From positions 8,323,736-8,387,735 of the forward strand of contig OY783192.1 in assembly GCA_963678675.1 (NCBI GenBank): a stretch of 64,000 nucleotides of DNA, written 5' to 3'. Under the pieces are notes generated by a model, which did not search any database, was not told the DNA's origin, and saw only the letters and a program-made list of their open reading frames with translations. Numbering within the stretch: the stretch's first letter is position 1; each line of letters begins with the position of its first letter. The DNA comes from Xiphydria camelus (Eukaryota > Arthropoda > Insecta > Hymenoptera > Xiphydriidae). Below are positions 1 through 9,700 of this stretch, piece by piece. The position numbers were made by a program, and so were the translations under genes.

Positions 1-55
1 CGTGCCGTCGAACAGCTCCCGGAGATGAAAAACATTTTCATCATTACTCCATATA

Positions 56-929
56 CAGGGTGACATTTTGAAAACTTGCCACCCCAATATCTCAGAAAGT
101 TACCGAGATTTTCTAAAAAACAAAAATACGGTTTCGGCAGTCGAGAGGGGGAACCAAAATGACATAATCGGAGACGCTCCCACTCCAACCCCCTTAGGGG
201 TAGCCCCACCAACTTTGTAATCTTAAATAGCAACCCGCCATGTGTGATACAGCGTTGGAAAGCTCTTTAAAAATGCTTTACAGCAACACCAAATTTTGGT
301 ATCTTTCGATGAGTAGATTTCGCGCAAATCGAGAAAGAAACTGCCAGAAGTAAGTTTTGTCAATTTATTTATTAAAGGTCAATTATGTTACAATAAATTT
401 TCGAAGTGATTTCCATAATCTGATCTTACTCCCTGCGATTTCTTCTTATGGGGACATCTGAAATCTGTTGTTTTTCAAACTCAACTAACAAGCATTAACC
501 AACTGAAACAGAGAATTATGCAAAAATGTCGCAAAATTTCAAGAACAACATTTGAAAGAGCCCGAAAAATCAATGGAAATCATTTCGAAAATTTAGTGTA
601 ACGTAATTGACCTTTAATAAATAAATTGACAACTTACTTCTAGCAGTTTCTTTCTCGATTTGCGCAAAAACTATTCATCGAAAGGTACCAAAATTTGGTG
701 TTGTTGTAAAACATTTTTAAAGAGCTTTCCAACGCTGTATTACACATGGGAGGTTGCTATTTAAGATTACAAAGTTGGGGGGCTACCCCTAAGGGGGTTG
801 GAGGGGGTGCGTCTCCGATTATATCATTTTGGTTCCCCCTCTCCACTGCCGAAACCGTATTCTTTTTTTTAGAAAATCCCTGTAACTTGCTGAGATATTG
901 GGGTGGCAAGTTTTCAAAATGTCACCCTG
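56..929 (+). mobile_element. Mariner-type TIR element with long inverted arms
   Basis: The ends read CAGGGTGACATTTTG and its exact reverse complement, flanked by TA on both sides (54-55 and 930-931), the target duplication of Tc1/mariner elements. The inverted arms are long, about 56-392 against 598-929, with scattered mismatches and small indels. The ~200-bp middle holds a transposase tail. The element is non-autonomous. Two other elements in this window (from 18326 and from 41750) share the CAGGGTG terminus but not the inner sequence. Confidence 0.85.
419..601 (+). pseudogene. Mariner-like transposase C-terminal remnant
   Basis: A 60-codon frame ends in TAA at 599-601, between the two arms of the surrounding TIR element. 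It contains DLTPCDFFLWGHLKS, the block around the last catalytic aspartate of mariner transposases, which is followed in the family by a helical tail ending near the protein terminus, as here. A stop lies just upstream (416-418) and nothing of the HTH or the first two catalytic residues remains. The frame is too short to be functional. Confidence 0.7.
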
Positions 930-1062
930 TATATATCCACTGTAGATATTTTTCTACAGCTAGCCGCTCCACTTTTTTGTTTGTCGGGTAATATGGATAT
1001 TCCATAATTTTTTTTTCAGGACCGATCTAGTTGACAAGAGGTTCCGACTGCCTTCTTTGCGT

Positions 1063-1227
1063 ATGACTATTGACTATTGGTATAATTAATCGTTTAAATA
1101 TTACGCGCCATGCATCAATAATGTATTTCGATACAAGAAGGTATGACGCGAATGACTTTTGACCGCATGGTATAATGAATCGTTTAAATTTCACGCGCCA
1201 TGCATCAATATTGTATTTCCATACAAG
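1063..1227. repeat. Two ~76-bp tandem units
   Basis: Two adjacent units, about 1063-1138 and 1152-1227, share the pattern GGTATAATNAATCG, then ACGCGCCATGCATCAATA, then GTATTTCNATACAAG. They lie just upstream of the region shared by the two Tc5-like copies and are absent upstream of the second copy (49.6 kb). They may be part of the 5' end of this Tc5-like copy or older flanking sequence. The 130 bases before them hold nothing recognised. Confidence 0.7.
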
Positions 1228-1251
1228 GTCCTACCCAACATCGTTATACCA

Positions 1252-2953
1252 ATGACTTCATCATATATAAGGAAGCGAAAGAGGAAGTTTTTTAGTTTGA
1301 ATGTTCAGTTTGTATTGTGCGTAGCAGTTCATATTATTATTATGGCAATTATAAATCCGATCAATGTGTTAACTTTATTGGTGGCCGTTTTCAATGTACC
1401 AAATCCAAGAGAAACTCCAATGAATAGTGCAGAAGTGCAATTGAAAGATTTATTACAAAATATTATTATACGTAGCATGGAGGATTCATCATTTCGAGTC
1501 GAACATGAAAATAAATTGGAATTGGAAGATTCAATCGAGGATAGTGAAAGGCACGCTGTTAATACTGACTGGCTGGAATCGGATGTCGAGGATGTTCCTC
1601 ACGTAGAAACCTCTATACCTCCAGAACCATATCCCTGTACACCCGATGAAGAAGTGGATAGCTTTGAATATAAACAAAGTGCCATAGATTACTGGAACGG
1701 TGGGAAGAAAGGACGTCGAACCGTAGCAGCAGTTCAACATCAGTTTAAAAAAGTGAAATCTGATAGACAATTACGAAGATGGGCTGCGCAAGTAGGACAG
1801 GGGGTACTCAAAATGATAAATTAATACGCATAGCGAAATATACTTTTGATAAATTTGTAGAAGCTAGTAGATCGAAAATAATAGTACATGATGTAGACCT
1901 TAAACGATGGGCTTTACAAGCAAAAGAAGTAGAGAATCTTCCAAACTTCAAAGCAAGTCAAACATGGTTGAGGTCATTCAAGAAAGTATATAGAATTGTC
2001 TCTCGAAAGATCACAAAGTTTGTAACGAGAAAAAACGTTGAAGGTGAGGAAAGTTTGAAACTACGAAGCCAAGCCTTCGTAGAACAAGTGAAACCACTCA
2101 TTACACAATATGGACCACAAAATGTATTTAACTCTGATCAGAGTGGATTTAATTTAGAAATACATTCTGGCCGAACTTTGGCTACATTGGGGCAAAAAAA
2201 ATTGAAGCTGTGGTACAATCAATATCTTCTACAACCCATAGCTATACTATACAACCCACCATATCTGCTGATGGAAAACTACTGTCGCCTCTTTATGTGG
2301 TATTAAAAGAGGCTAGTGGGCAATTGGGAGAACGAGTGCAACAAACCGTGTTTAGGCCGCCAAATGTATACTTCATGGCTTCCAAATCTGGGAAACTTAC
2401 AACCGATCTCATGAAAACATGGCTGCAAGAAGTTTACTTCCCTAACACTGGACCTACAAGCGTCTTACTGCTGGACTCTTGGAGTGGACAATGTGAGCGA
2501 AGTGTTCGAGAAACTACACCAGAAGACAAGACCATAATATTAATGACGATCCCAGAAGACACCACCGGACTAATTCAACCGCTAGACGTATACGGCTTTC
2601 GAATGTGGAAGAATTTTGTAAGGAGGTTTTCAGATATTGTAACTCTTTTCAATTACGATATTAACCTTCATTCGAGAGATAATATTTTAAAGCTTCAATC
2701 TCTTACTCATAATCAGTTTTCTTCACAACGGTTTACTAACTTTATTAAATATTCGTGGTTCAAGAGTGGATATATATTCAGGAGACCTCCTGAATTTGAA
2801 CATCCTGTAGAATTTTGTTATGCACAGGATTCGGAACCACGATGCCACATATGTGGCGATATTGCCGTTATTACGTGTGCTTGGTGTAAGAAACAACTTT
2901 GTATGAAACATTTTTTCACGGAATACCATTATTATCATAATTATGAGCCATAG
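1252..2953 (+). pseudogene. Tc5/pogo-like DDE transposase, frameshifted
   Basis: It encodes a DNA-transposase protein: an acidic N-terminus, a Tc5/CENP-B-type DNA-binding segment (LKRWALQAKEV ... ASQTWLRSFKK), then a DDE_1-like core with NSDQSGFN, LLLDSWSGQ and TTGLIQPLDVYGFR (candidate catalytic Asp residues), and a C-terminal Cys/His cluster (CHICGD, CAWCKKQLC, KHFF). Two frameshifts break it. A G-run near 1800 has five Gs against six in the copy at 50.15 kb, and an A-run near 2200 is one A shorter than in that copy. The start is uncertain: 1252 is the first Met in the shared region, but 1420 (MNSAEVQ) is equally plausible. The family is assigned from motifs and the element's 3-bp TAA duplication. 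Confidence 0.75.
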
Positions 2954-3463
2954 AAGTTGAACTATATTAAATAAAAGAAAAGTGGCATTAAAATACATAG
3001 AAGTAATAACTCCCGACCTATATATCCCGTAACTACCATTGGTAGCCCGCTCATTGTCAGACATAAAAGTTAGAAATTTGCAAAACTGTAGGAGGGAAAT
3101 ATATCATATCATACATGGTTGAATTTGTAATCAAATTTCCTACATTTTTGTCCATATGACCAAACCGAAATTTCGAAAAGTTAGATAAAAAACATTTTTT
3201 TTTAAATAATGCGTTTTTTCAAAATCTGTATCGGGCATTTTATTACACTCAAAAAATCAAACAAAACGTACATTGAAAATTTTCATCTATCTCGCTTCGT
3301 TTCGGAGATAGCTCGAAGGGGGAGAAAGTTCAGGGGTCCATTTCACCCCCTTAAACCAAAATTGGTCCGCTATAAAAAAATAGGTGTCTCTTATTTTTCA
3401 ATAAACTTTAAATTTACGAAGTTTCATCAATATCGGAAGCGGCGGCCTCGAAACGTTTCCTTT
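1252..3463 (+). mobile_element. Tc5/pogo-like DNA transposon, copy 1
   Basis: This region is nearly identical to 49612-51758, including coding sequence and about 500 bp of 3' non-coding sequence with an A/T-rich stretch and a block with the string CACCCCCTTAAACC. The 3' terminus (about 3463) reads GAAACGTTTCCTT, the same end that shows a clear TAA target duplication in the copies near 48 and 51.7 kb. The 5' terminus was not identified; CAAGAGGTTCCGA at 1032 is a possible but unproven left end. The transposase is broken by two single-base frameshifts. Confidence 0.8.
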
Positions 3464-3750
3464 CAGTGTCTTACAATTAGCGCTTGGTTTTTTCTTGAGT
3501 CCTTAGCGCGCGAATCTCCCGATTCGCTTAATAGAAAATAGTTCGTCGGTACAGATAAATCGAGGCTGCTGCAGTATAGGAGGATCGGTGATGCGAGAAG
3601 CATAATCGGCGTGAAATTCGAGAATGCCACCAAATTCCGACAATTTTCGCGGAAGAATGGAGGTAATGATCAGATTTTGCAAAATCCCCGGAGCGTGGAA
3701 CGCGTCGGCATTTAGGATTGCTAGTTTCGCAAGCAACCCCCGGGGGGGGG

Positions 3751-3782
<32 letters not shown>

Positions 3783-4181
3783 GTCAGAGAGAAAGAGAAG
3801 GCTATAAAGAGAGTTCGTGCGCCAGCGGGGTGAAGGAACAGTCGGCTACATAACAAGGGCTAGTTAGCCGGACTGCCGTATTACCCTCGCGCAGTTCTGC
3901 CAATACAATAGTGGCAAATTTCATGCGCTATATCACCACGTACACCGGTTGTACTACAGGAAAGGCGGAGGACCGGGCGTTTCCGAACTTCGGATATCCA
4001 TAAAGCGTAATAACCGCTAATTCTCGGCATTTGTTTGGCTCGTTTCTATATCGATTCGCGAGCAATAACTACCGATGTCGATGGACTAATCCTGTAGACC
4101 GATTAGTCAGAGGAGCTCGAAATCGTCTGTTGCGAGTCGAGAATAAAGAGAAGAATCGGTATACTTGAATGAAAAGTGCAT
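3464..4181. other. No gene recognised; GA microsatellite inside
   Basis: No convincing reading frame is seen. A G-run followed by a (GA)n microsatellite occupies about 3741-3779. Either side is ordinary mid-GC sequence. Confidence 0.6.
3741..3779. repeat. Poly-G / (GA)n microsatellite
   Basis: A run of about ten G leads directly into about fourteen GA dinucleotides and then degenerates into GA-rich sequence up to about 3800. Confidence 0.95.
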
Positions 4182-4761
4182 GAGGTGGTGGAAATGTGGA
4201 AACCCAGTTTGTTTTTAATTTTAGAAAATCAGTGAATCGTTATTTTAACCTGGAAAATTGCCTTAATATGCCTTGTAATGTTAGAAATACGGGAACCTTA
4301 AGTGACAAGTGCAAAAAACATGTACTTACAAAATTAGAACATATTTGGCTAACTTACTACATTTTTCGATGTTGGAAAAAAGTGCGGGTAATGTGGAAAC
4401 ATCCTAAAATTACAGTAAATCAATCTGTAAACACATAAAAATGATGAAATATTGATTGAAATCCAACAATACCTTCCCTATAACTCCCTTTCCAAATAAT
4501 TTGATACGCATTACGCTACCTCTATGATAAGTTAGACTAAATAATACGACAAACTTACCTCCAAAAACTGCACGAAAATCACGAAACAGAAATCGATGTA
4601 CCATCATTAACTGCAATGCCAGACTGATTCCTAGCGCTGTGCCATGACGAATAGGAACGAGAGTGATTGTTTACGGCAATCGCAGCTAGAGTGAAGCTCT
4701 CTGCAGTCGAGATACTTGACGTTTCTACATTACCCTCATGTTTCCACATTTGCACTACCTC
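4182..4761. repeat. Possible TIR element, ~580 bp
   Basis: The left end GAGGTGGTGGAAATGTGGAAAC is matched, inverted, by the right end (GAGGTAGTGCAAATGTGGAAAC on the other strand), with two mismatches over 22 bases. A third ATGTGGAAAC occurs at 4390. No clear target duplication was found, and no frame inside is convincing, so this is a tentative MITE. Confidence 0.45.
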
Positions 4762-5504
4762 CTCTATCTAAAAGAGTAGACTCGAACTAAATGTTGTACA
4801 AAAGTAATTTTTTTTGTTATCTAATTCGGCTTGTATACATTTTTATTCGAAAAAATATCCATACAATCAAGTCCTTAAGAATAGCTACACTAGTCGATTT
4901 ATGTAATTCTGATCACGTCTATGTTTCAGATGTTATTTTTATGCCTATTTGTAGTGTTTATTTGAACGGAAAACCTTTCACGCCGAGACTAACACTTGAA
5001 CGAACATGCCGCGAGACACTACCGTGTCTCTTGATATAGGAACTATTCATAAAACTTGTGACGATCGTGAGGGGAGGGGGTTTCTGAAATGTCATGATCC
5101 GCTAAATATTTAGATAAGGAGGTAGAAGGGGAGGAGCAGGTAGAGAGGGAGGTAGGTAGAGAGCAGGAGCATGATGAATATTCGAAACTAGCTTTAAACA
5201 TTTTGATTAAAGAATTTAATTTACAGACAAAATAATACCGAACATGCAAAAGCCACGTGCAAGTCAAGACACAAAAAGCGCTGCTACACGCATGCGGGCG
5301 ACTGGGCGGGAGCGTTTAAAGTTGGAGTGTTGTTTATACGTTCAAGTATTTGCGCCACCACATGCAAATTATCTGACCATTCCAGATTTACTGAAGTCAA
5401 ACTTTCTGGCTTGGGCAAGTGAACGATTTTGGTTTTTATGCAACAATTTACTTGTGCAAATCGGACATACATAAACCAATTTGCGCAAATTGCATGAGCG
5501 TGAA
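4762..5504. other. No gene recognised; contains a dispersed hairpin terminus
   Basis: No coding signal is seen. At 5000-5035 it carries GAACATGCCGCGAGACAC followed by TACCGTGTCTCTTGAT, whose GAGACAC/GTGTCTC stem is the same terminal motif that bounds the large inverted repeat at 23453 and 41744. The 5090-5175 stretch is purine-rich (GGAGGTAG repeats). Confidence 0.5.
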
Positions 5505-5919
5505 AACGGACCATAAGCAGTATCAACCACCGCCGCCACTAGAGTCGCTAGCCGAGTTCGCATACAAACCCGACCTGTTGGCGAAGGACCACAAGGCGCG
5601 CTGACACGACGCTCACGTGAATCCAACGACCGACGCGAAACCTTTATACCCAGCTGCCGCAAAGAAATTGACGAGTTCGAAGAGGTCGAGCTCCAAACTA
5701 AAACCGTCCCGAGGGAACAGCCCCGTCAACACGGTGAAGGACGAAGCGACTGAGGGCACCTCCTACGCGAAACCGACATCGACGTGTTGGAACTGCGGGA
5801 GCGCTGAACACTTCCTCAAAGGTTGTCGCAAATCAAAGAAAAGGAATTATTGCTATAGTTGCAATAACGGTAAACCAGACCCGCAGTATAAATGGTGTTC
5901 GGGAAACGGGAAGGCGTAA
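5505..5919 (+). pseudogene. Retrotransposon gag C-terminal fragment with zinc knuckle
   Basis: One reading frame runs through a TGA at 5602-5604 and ends at 5917-5919. It carries a basic Lys/Ser-rich linker and then CWNCGSAEHFLKGC, a CX2CX4HX4C nucleocapsid knuckle, followed by a degenerate Cys-containing second module ending CSGNGKA, as in insect LTR-retrotransposon Gag proteins. The preceding matrix/capsid part and any pol are absent. The sequence continues to about 5983, where the foldback element begins, and retroelement-like sequence may resume at 7756-7950, which ends near AATAAA. No family can be named. Confidence 0.6.
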
Positions 5920-5983
5920 TAGGGGACCGCTTGAACCGATCATTCCCTCTCTCATCGACAGGGCTACTGACGACGACCTCGTA

Positions 5984-7755
5984 GTACAAGATCCGAACTA
6001 GAGACGTTCTTCACCGATATGCTTACCGGATGAAAAGTATTTTTTATCAAACATAATACGTCAATGAATATATCGCGAATGGGTAGGCTAATAAAATATG
6101 CTCAAGACTACCCTTAAAACTATATAAACAGGTGAGCTGATATGAGCAATTTGCACCGATCTGCTTACCAATTAAACTATATATGAAAATGAAGATAATT
6201 TTATTGCAAACACGATGGTATAACCCTACCTGCAAAAAATCGGTCATGAATCACGGTTGTAAGGCTTTGAAATTTATCGGAGCTAGCCAAGATGCGCGCA
6301 CTACGTGCTGTAGGACGCAACGTAGGAAGTGGGCGCGACGCGACGGTTAGATGAGAGAGAGTGCGTACATACTGCTTCCTCGTACGCGATTGACAAAGAT
6401 AACACTACTAAAATGCCGAGAAAAAGCGACTACGAGCGACTCGCTGTTTACATCCCTCAGTTTGCGGAAAAATGCGTGCTACATTATTACATAAATGTAA
6501 TGTAGTGTTATCTTTTTCAATCGTTATTTTTTTCAATCAATTACTGTTGGATCCCTGGTAAAATTATTTTCGTTCAAGATTCAACTAACTTTGCATTTTT
6601 ATTTTTGCCTGTCTGGAAGGGACAATTTATTACTTTATGGCTCTTTCTCGAAAGTACAGAAAAAGGGGAAAAACGTTCTTACCGGGTTTTCGAGTGAAAG
6701 TTTTTTCCGAACATGTGATAAACAGACAGTCGAGGCGATGGCTCATGGGGTGGGTTTGTAACGCATTAAAAATATCTGAAGGTAAAGACGAAATTCTAGA
6801 CCTTTCCTCTAAGTGAGATTTCATAAGTTGAAATGATAAATTGTTAAGAAAAATTCTTCTTGGAGTCTTTGCGTTGTTTAGGTTACTGTTATATAAAATC
6901 TGGGCACTCTCTTATTCCAGCAACATACAAGTTTTTGGAAGGCTATAATATTGTATTTGTTGTAATATTGTTATAATATTTGTAAAGATTGTTATTGTAT
7001 TCATTGTTTTATAATACAGTTTTTTTACACCGCCAATTTGTTAATGATTTTTTATCGCTCTCTAAAAAATGTAATTTTTCTGTTTGTTCGCTGTGGTATT
7101 TTTATAGAATAGATAAAATTTATCGAATAATTATCACTAACATATTATTATTCTGTGTGTGTGTGTGTGATAGAAATATTAATATTTCCCCATCCATATA
7201 TTTAATTAAAAATATTTGAAAAATCTTTCTCACATTTTAATATTTTATATTTAATTTAAAGTAATTAAAAGTTTACTGCCAGTACCTACTCCATCGTAGT
7301 CACTTTTTCTCGGCATTTTAGTAGTGTTATCTTTGTCAATCGCGTACGAGGAAGCAGCACATGTACGCACTCTCTCTCATCTAACCGTCGCGTCGCGCCT
7401 ACTTCCTACGTTGCGTCCTATAGCAAATTTCCCTGTAGTACGCGCATCTTGGCTAGCTCCGATAAATTTCAAAGCCTTACAACCGTGATTCATGACCGAT
7501 TTTTTGCAGGTAGGGTTATACCATCGTATTTGCAATAAAATTATCTTCATTATCATATATAGTTTAATTGGTAAGCAGATCGGTGCAAATTGCTCATATC
7601 AGCTCACCTGTTTATATAGTTTTAAGGGTAGTCTTGAGCATATTTTATTAGCCTACCCATTCGCGATTTATTCATTGACGTATTATGTTTGACAAAAAAT
7701 ACTTTTCATCTGGTAAGCAGATCGGTGAAGAACGTCTCTAGTTCGGATCTTAGAC
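5984..7755. mobile_element. Foldback element with ~430-bp arms, copy 1
   Basis: The arms at about 5988-6420 and 7310-7751 are near-perfect reverse complements, from AAGATCCGAACTAGAGACG at the left to its inverse at the right, with TA at 5982-5983 and 7756-7757. Each arm holds two copies of CACCGATNTGCTTACC about 146 bp apart (near 6012 and 6155, and mirrored near 7567 and 7712). The middle is AT-rich, with a 59-codon frame and a (GT)n tract at 7155. The second copy at 59370-61020 sits in an LTR and gives independent evidence of the left end. No known transposase is visible, so the superfamily is undetermined. Confidence 0.85.
6637..6816 (+). CDS. Hypothetical 59-aa protein of the foldback element
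   Basis: This ATG-to-TGA frame lies in the unique centre of the foldback. It encodes a basic protein starting MALSRKYRKRGK, with a Cys/Trp-containing middle (GWVCNALKIS) and an acidic C-terminus. The frame is intact in the other copy (59912-60091). Five bases differ between the copies, two silent and three changing the residue, with no sign of strong purifying selection. I recognise no family, and the opposite strand is also open over most of the stretch. It may be a real small ORF or chance. Confidence 0.3.
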   Translation: MALSRKYRKRGKTFLPGFRVKVFSEHVINRQSRRWLMGWVCNALKISEGKDEILDLSSK

Positions 7756-7970
7756 TATCGGCAGCGCCTACCGGACTCGAAATCGAGGATTACACAGGCA
7801 CACAAAAAAAAGGTGTGAGTGCCGTTGTACTCACGGAGGATGTGTAAACATCTTACAATTATCTGCGGTCCGAGTTTAATTGGGGAATATGACGTCGTAG
7901 TTCGACATAAAGAAGTTTAATTTTTTCTATAATAAAATATTTATTATTATTATATTAGATTTATAACTTA
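7756..7970. other. Possible 3' end of a retroelement
   Basis: This short stretch between the foldback and the Helitron ends in TAATAAAATATTTATTATTATT, which looks like a polyadenylation signal with an A/T-rich tail. It may continue the gag-bearing retroelement interrupted at 5983. No frame is recognisable. Confidence 0.3.
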
Positions 7971-9120
7971 CTAGCAGCCCGTCCCGGCTTCGCACGGGTA
8001 GATTGTGGATTGATTTTGTCCGTCCACCATTGTTTAAATACATTTTTAATACAAAACTTTTAGTATTTTTCCCGGGCTACGCAATGGTCATATTGGATTT
8101 GACCTTGACCGTGACCTTCAAGGTTATATCAAGGTCAAATTAATTTTTCTTCACGTTCAAATGTGTCCTTGACCATTTTTTTCATGTTACGTTTATTGTC
8201 AGCGGAGGTCAAATTTAGGTCAAGTATAGTTCGACTGTTTGAACACCCTGTATAAGATTTACTAACTCAGAAACCTTCGCGGATATGCGTCCAACTGTTT
8301 CCCAACTCTTCATCGCAATCGGATGAACGGTTTAGGAAGGCATAATAATCATCAGTACCGGTACTTTTTGAACACCTTTTATAAGATTGACTAACTCAGA
8401 AACCTTCGCGGGCATGCGTCCAACCATTCCCCAAAGTTTCATCGCAATCGGATGAACGGTTTAGGAAGGCATAATAATCATCCGTATCGGTACCTTTTTG
8501 AACACCCTGTATAAGATTTACTAACTCAAACCTTCGCGGATATGCGTCCAACTGTTCCCCAAATTTTCATCGCAATCGGATGAACGGTTTAGGAAGGCAT
8601 AATAATCATCCGTACCGGTACTTTGCGAACACCCTGTATAAGATTTACTAACTGAGAAACCTTCGCGGGCATGCGTCCAACCATTCCCCAACTTTTCATC
8701 GCAATCGGATGAACGGTTTAGGAAGGCATAATAATCATCAGTACCGGTACTTTTTGAACACCTTTTATAAGATTTACTAACTCAGAAACCTTCGCGGGCA
8801 TGCGTCCAACCATTCCCCAAAGTTTCATCGCAATCGGATGAACGGTTTAGAAAGGCATTTGATATTACCTTAAAGGTCACGGTCAAGGTCAAATCCAATA
8901 CGATCACTGGGTAGCCAAAGGAAAATCCTTAAAGTTTTATATTAAACATTTTTCTCTAAAATGTTTTCCTGTTGAGATAATCCAGCTTGCGCGAATAGTA
9001 TGCGCAGTAGCGCCACACACACACACTGACGCAGTCACATCTACATGACTTACGTCTGACGCTCAATTTCCCAGGAAGGTCGTACCGCAGAGCCATAGCA
9101 TAAATGTTTACACATCAAAA
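7971..9120 (-). mobile_element. Helitron-like non-autonomous element
   Basis: Read on the minus strand, the 3' end is a GC hairpin (CCCGTGCGAAGCCGGGACGGG) followed by CTAG and then T, the terminal structure of Helitrons, which insert between A and T. The body holds five ~129-bp tandem units (8252-8870) flanked by inverted ~90-bp blocks (8040-8130 and 8868-8955, GGTCAAGGTCAAATCC). The 5' end is about 9100-9120, where homology to a second copy (51762-52099) stops after CATCAAAAA. No Rep/helicase frame is present. Confidence 0.65.
8252..8870. repeat. Five ~129-bp tandem units
   Basis: Units start near 8252, 8381, 8511, 8638 and 8767. Each reads ATAAGATT(T/G)ACTAAC, CCTTCGCGG, CATGCGTCCAAC, CGCAATCGGATGAACGG, GGCATAATAATCATC and GTACCGGTACTT, except that the last unit diverges at its end. 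Alternate units are more alike (the CCATT versus the CTGTT variants), suggesting a two-unit duplication. There are no spacers, so it is not a CRISPR array. More units lie at 47792-48052 and 51762-51840. Confidence 0.9.
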
Positions 9121-9700
9121 AATGCACTACAGCGAATAATGAAACATTAATATCTTCATTCTAAGAAGTTATTCATGAAATTATGTATACACTCATGAAC
9201 GTACACCGGTTCTCTTGTATCCACAGTAATTATTTCACATGTGTCAGTATTATCGCAACGGCGCTGTGCAGATTTGAACTTTTCAGGAATGACAGTCGCT
9301 CAGTTTCATCATCAGTCCGTAGTCATCGTCTACGAATCTTTACATCGCATGTGCATTAATCATATATACTCAAGATGGTGGACTGTCTAACACTTCTTGC
9401 TATTTGTATTTGACTCTGATTGGTGGACACTAATGCACTGTGGTGCCCCAACTAGAGAAACGCAGCCACTCTGAATTCATATGAACATTGACCGCGCGGG
9501 AGTTATAACGCTCTATCAATGAGAGAGTGCGTTGCACTCTATCTTCCTTAAGCGGCTCCTAGGCGATCAATATTTACATCAATATATTGCAGAATATTTT
9601 TAACAATAGTATTACTTGGCCAATGCACACGATGCAATATTATTGCTCAGTAAATTAGTTTACGGCTAATAATTGTGCAGTCAACGTGTGGAATAATAAG
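9121..9700. other. No gene recognised upstream of the Harbinger pseudogene
   Basis: AT-rich sequence with no coding frame. It may include the 5' end of the Harbinger element, but no terminal inverted repeat could be paired with sequence beyond 11293. Confidence 0.4.

Noticed and set aside
1032..1045. CAAGAGGTTCCGA as the 5' terminus of Tc5-like copy 1
   Set aside because: The flanking TGA is not repeated beyond the 3' end (TCA there), and the other copy lacks its 5' end for comparison.
8252..8870. Regular repeats that could suggest a CRISPR array
   Set aside because: Units are ~129 bp, contiguous and without unique spacers, lie in a Helitron-like element, and the genome is eukaryotic.
9521..9560. 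Possible Harbinger terminal repeat (GAGAGAGTGCG / CGCACTCTC-like)
   Set aside because: No inverted partner was found downstream of 11293.
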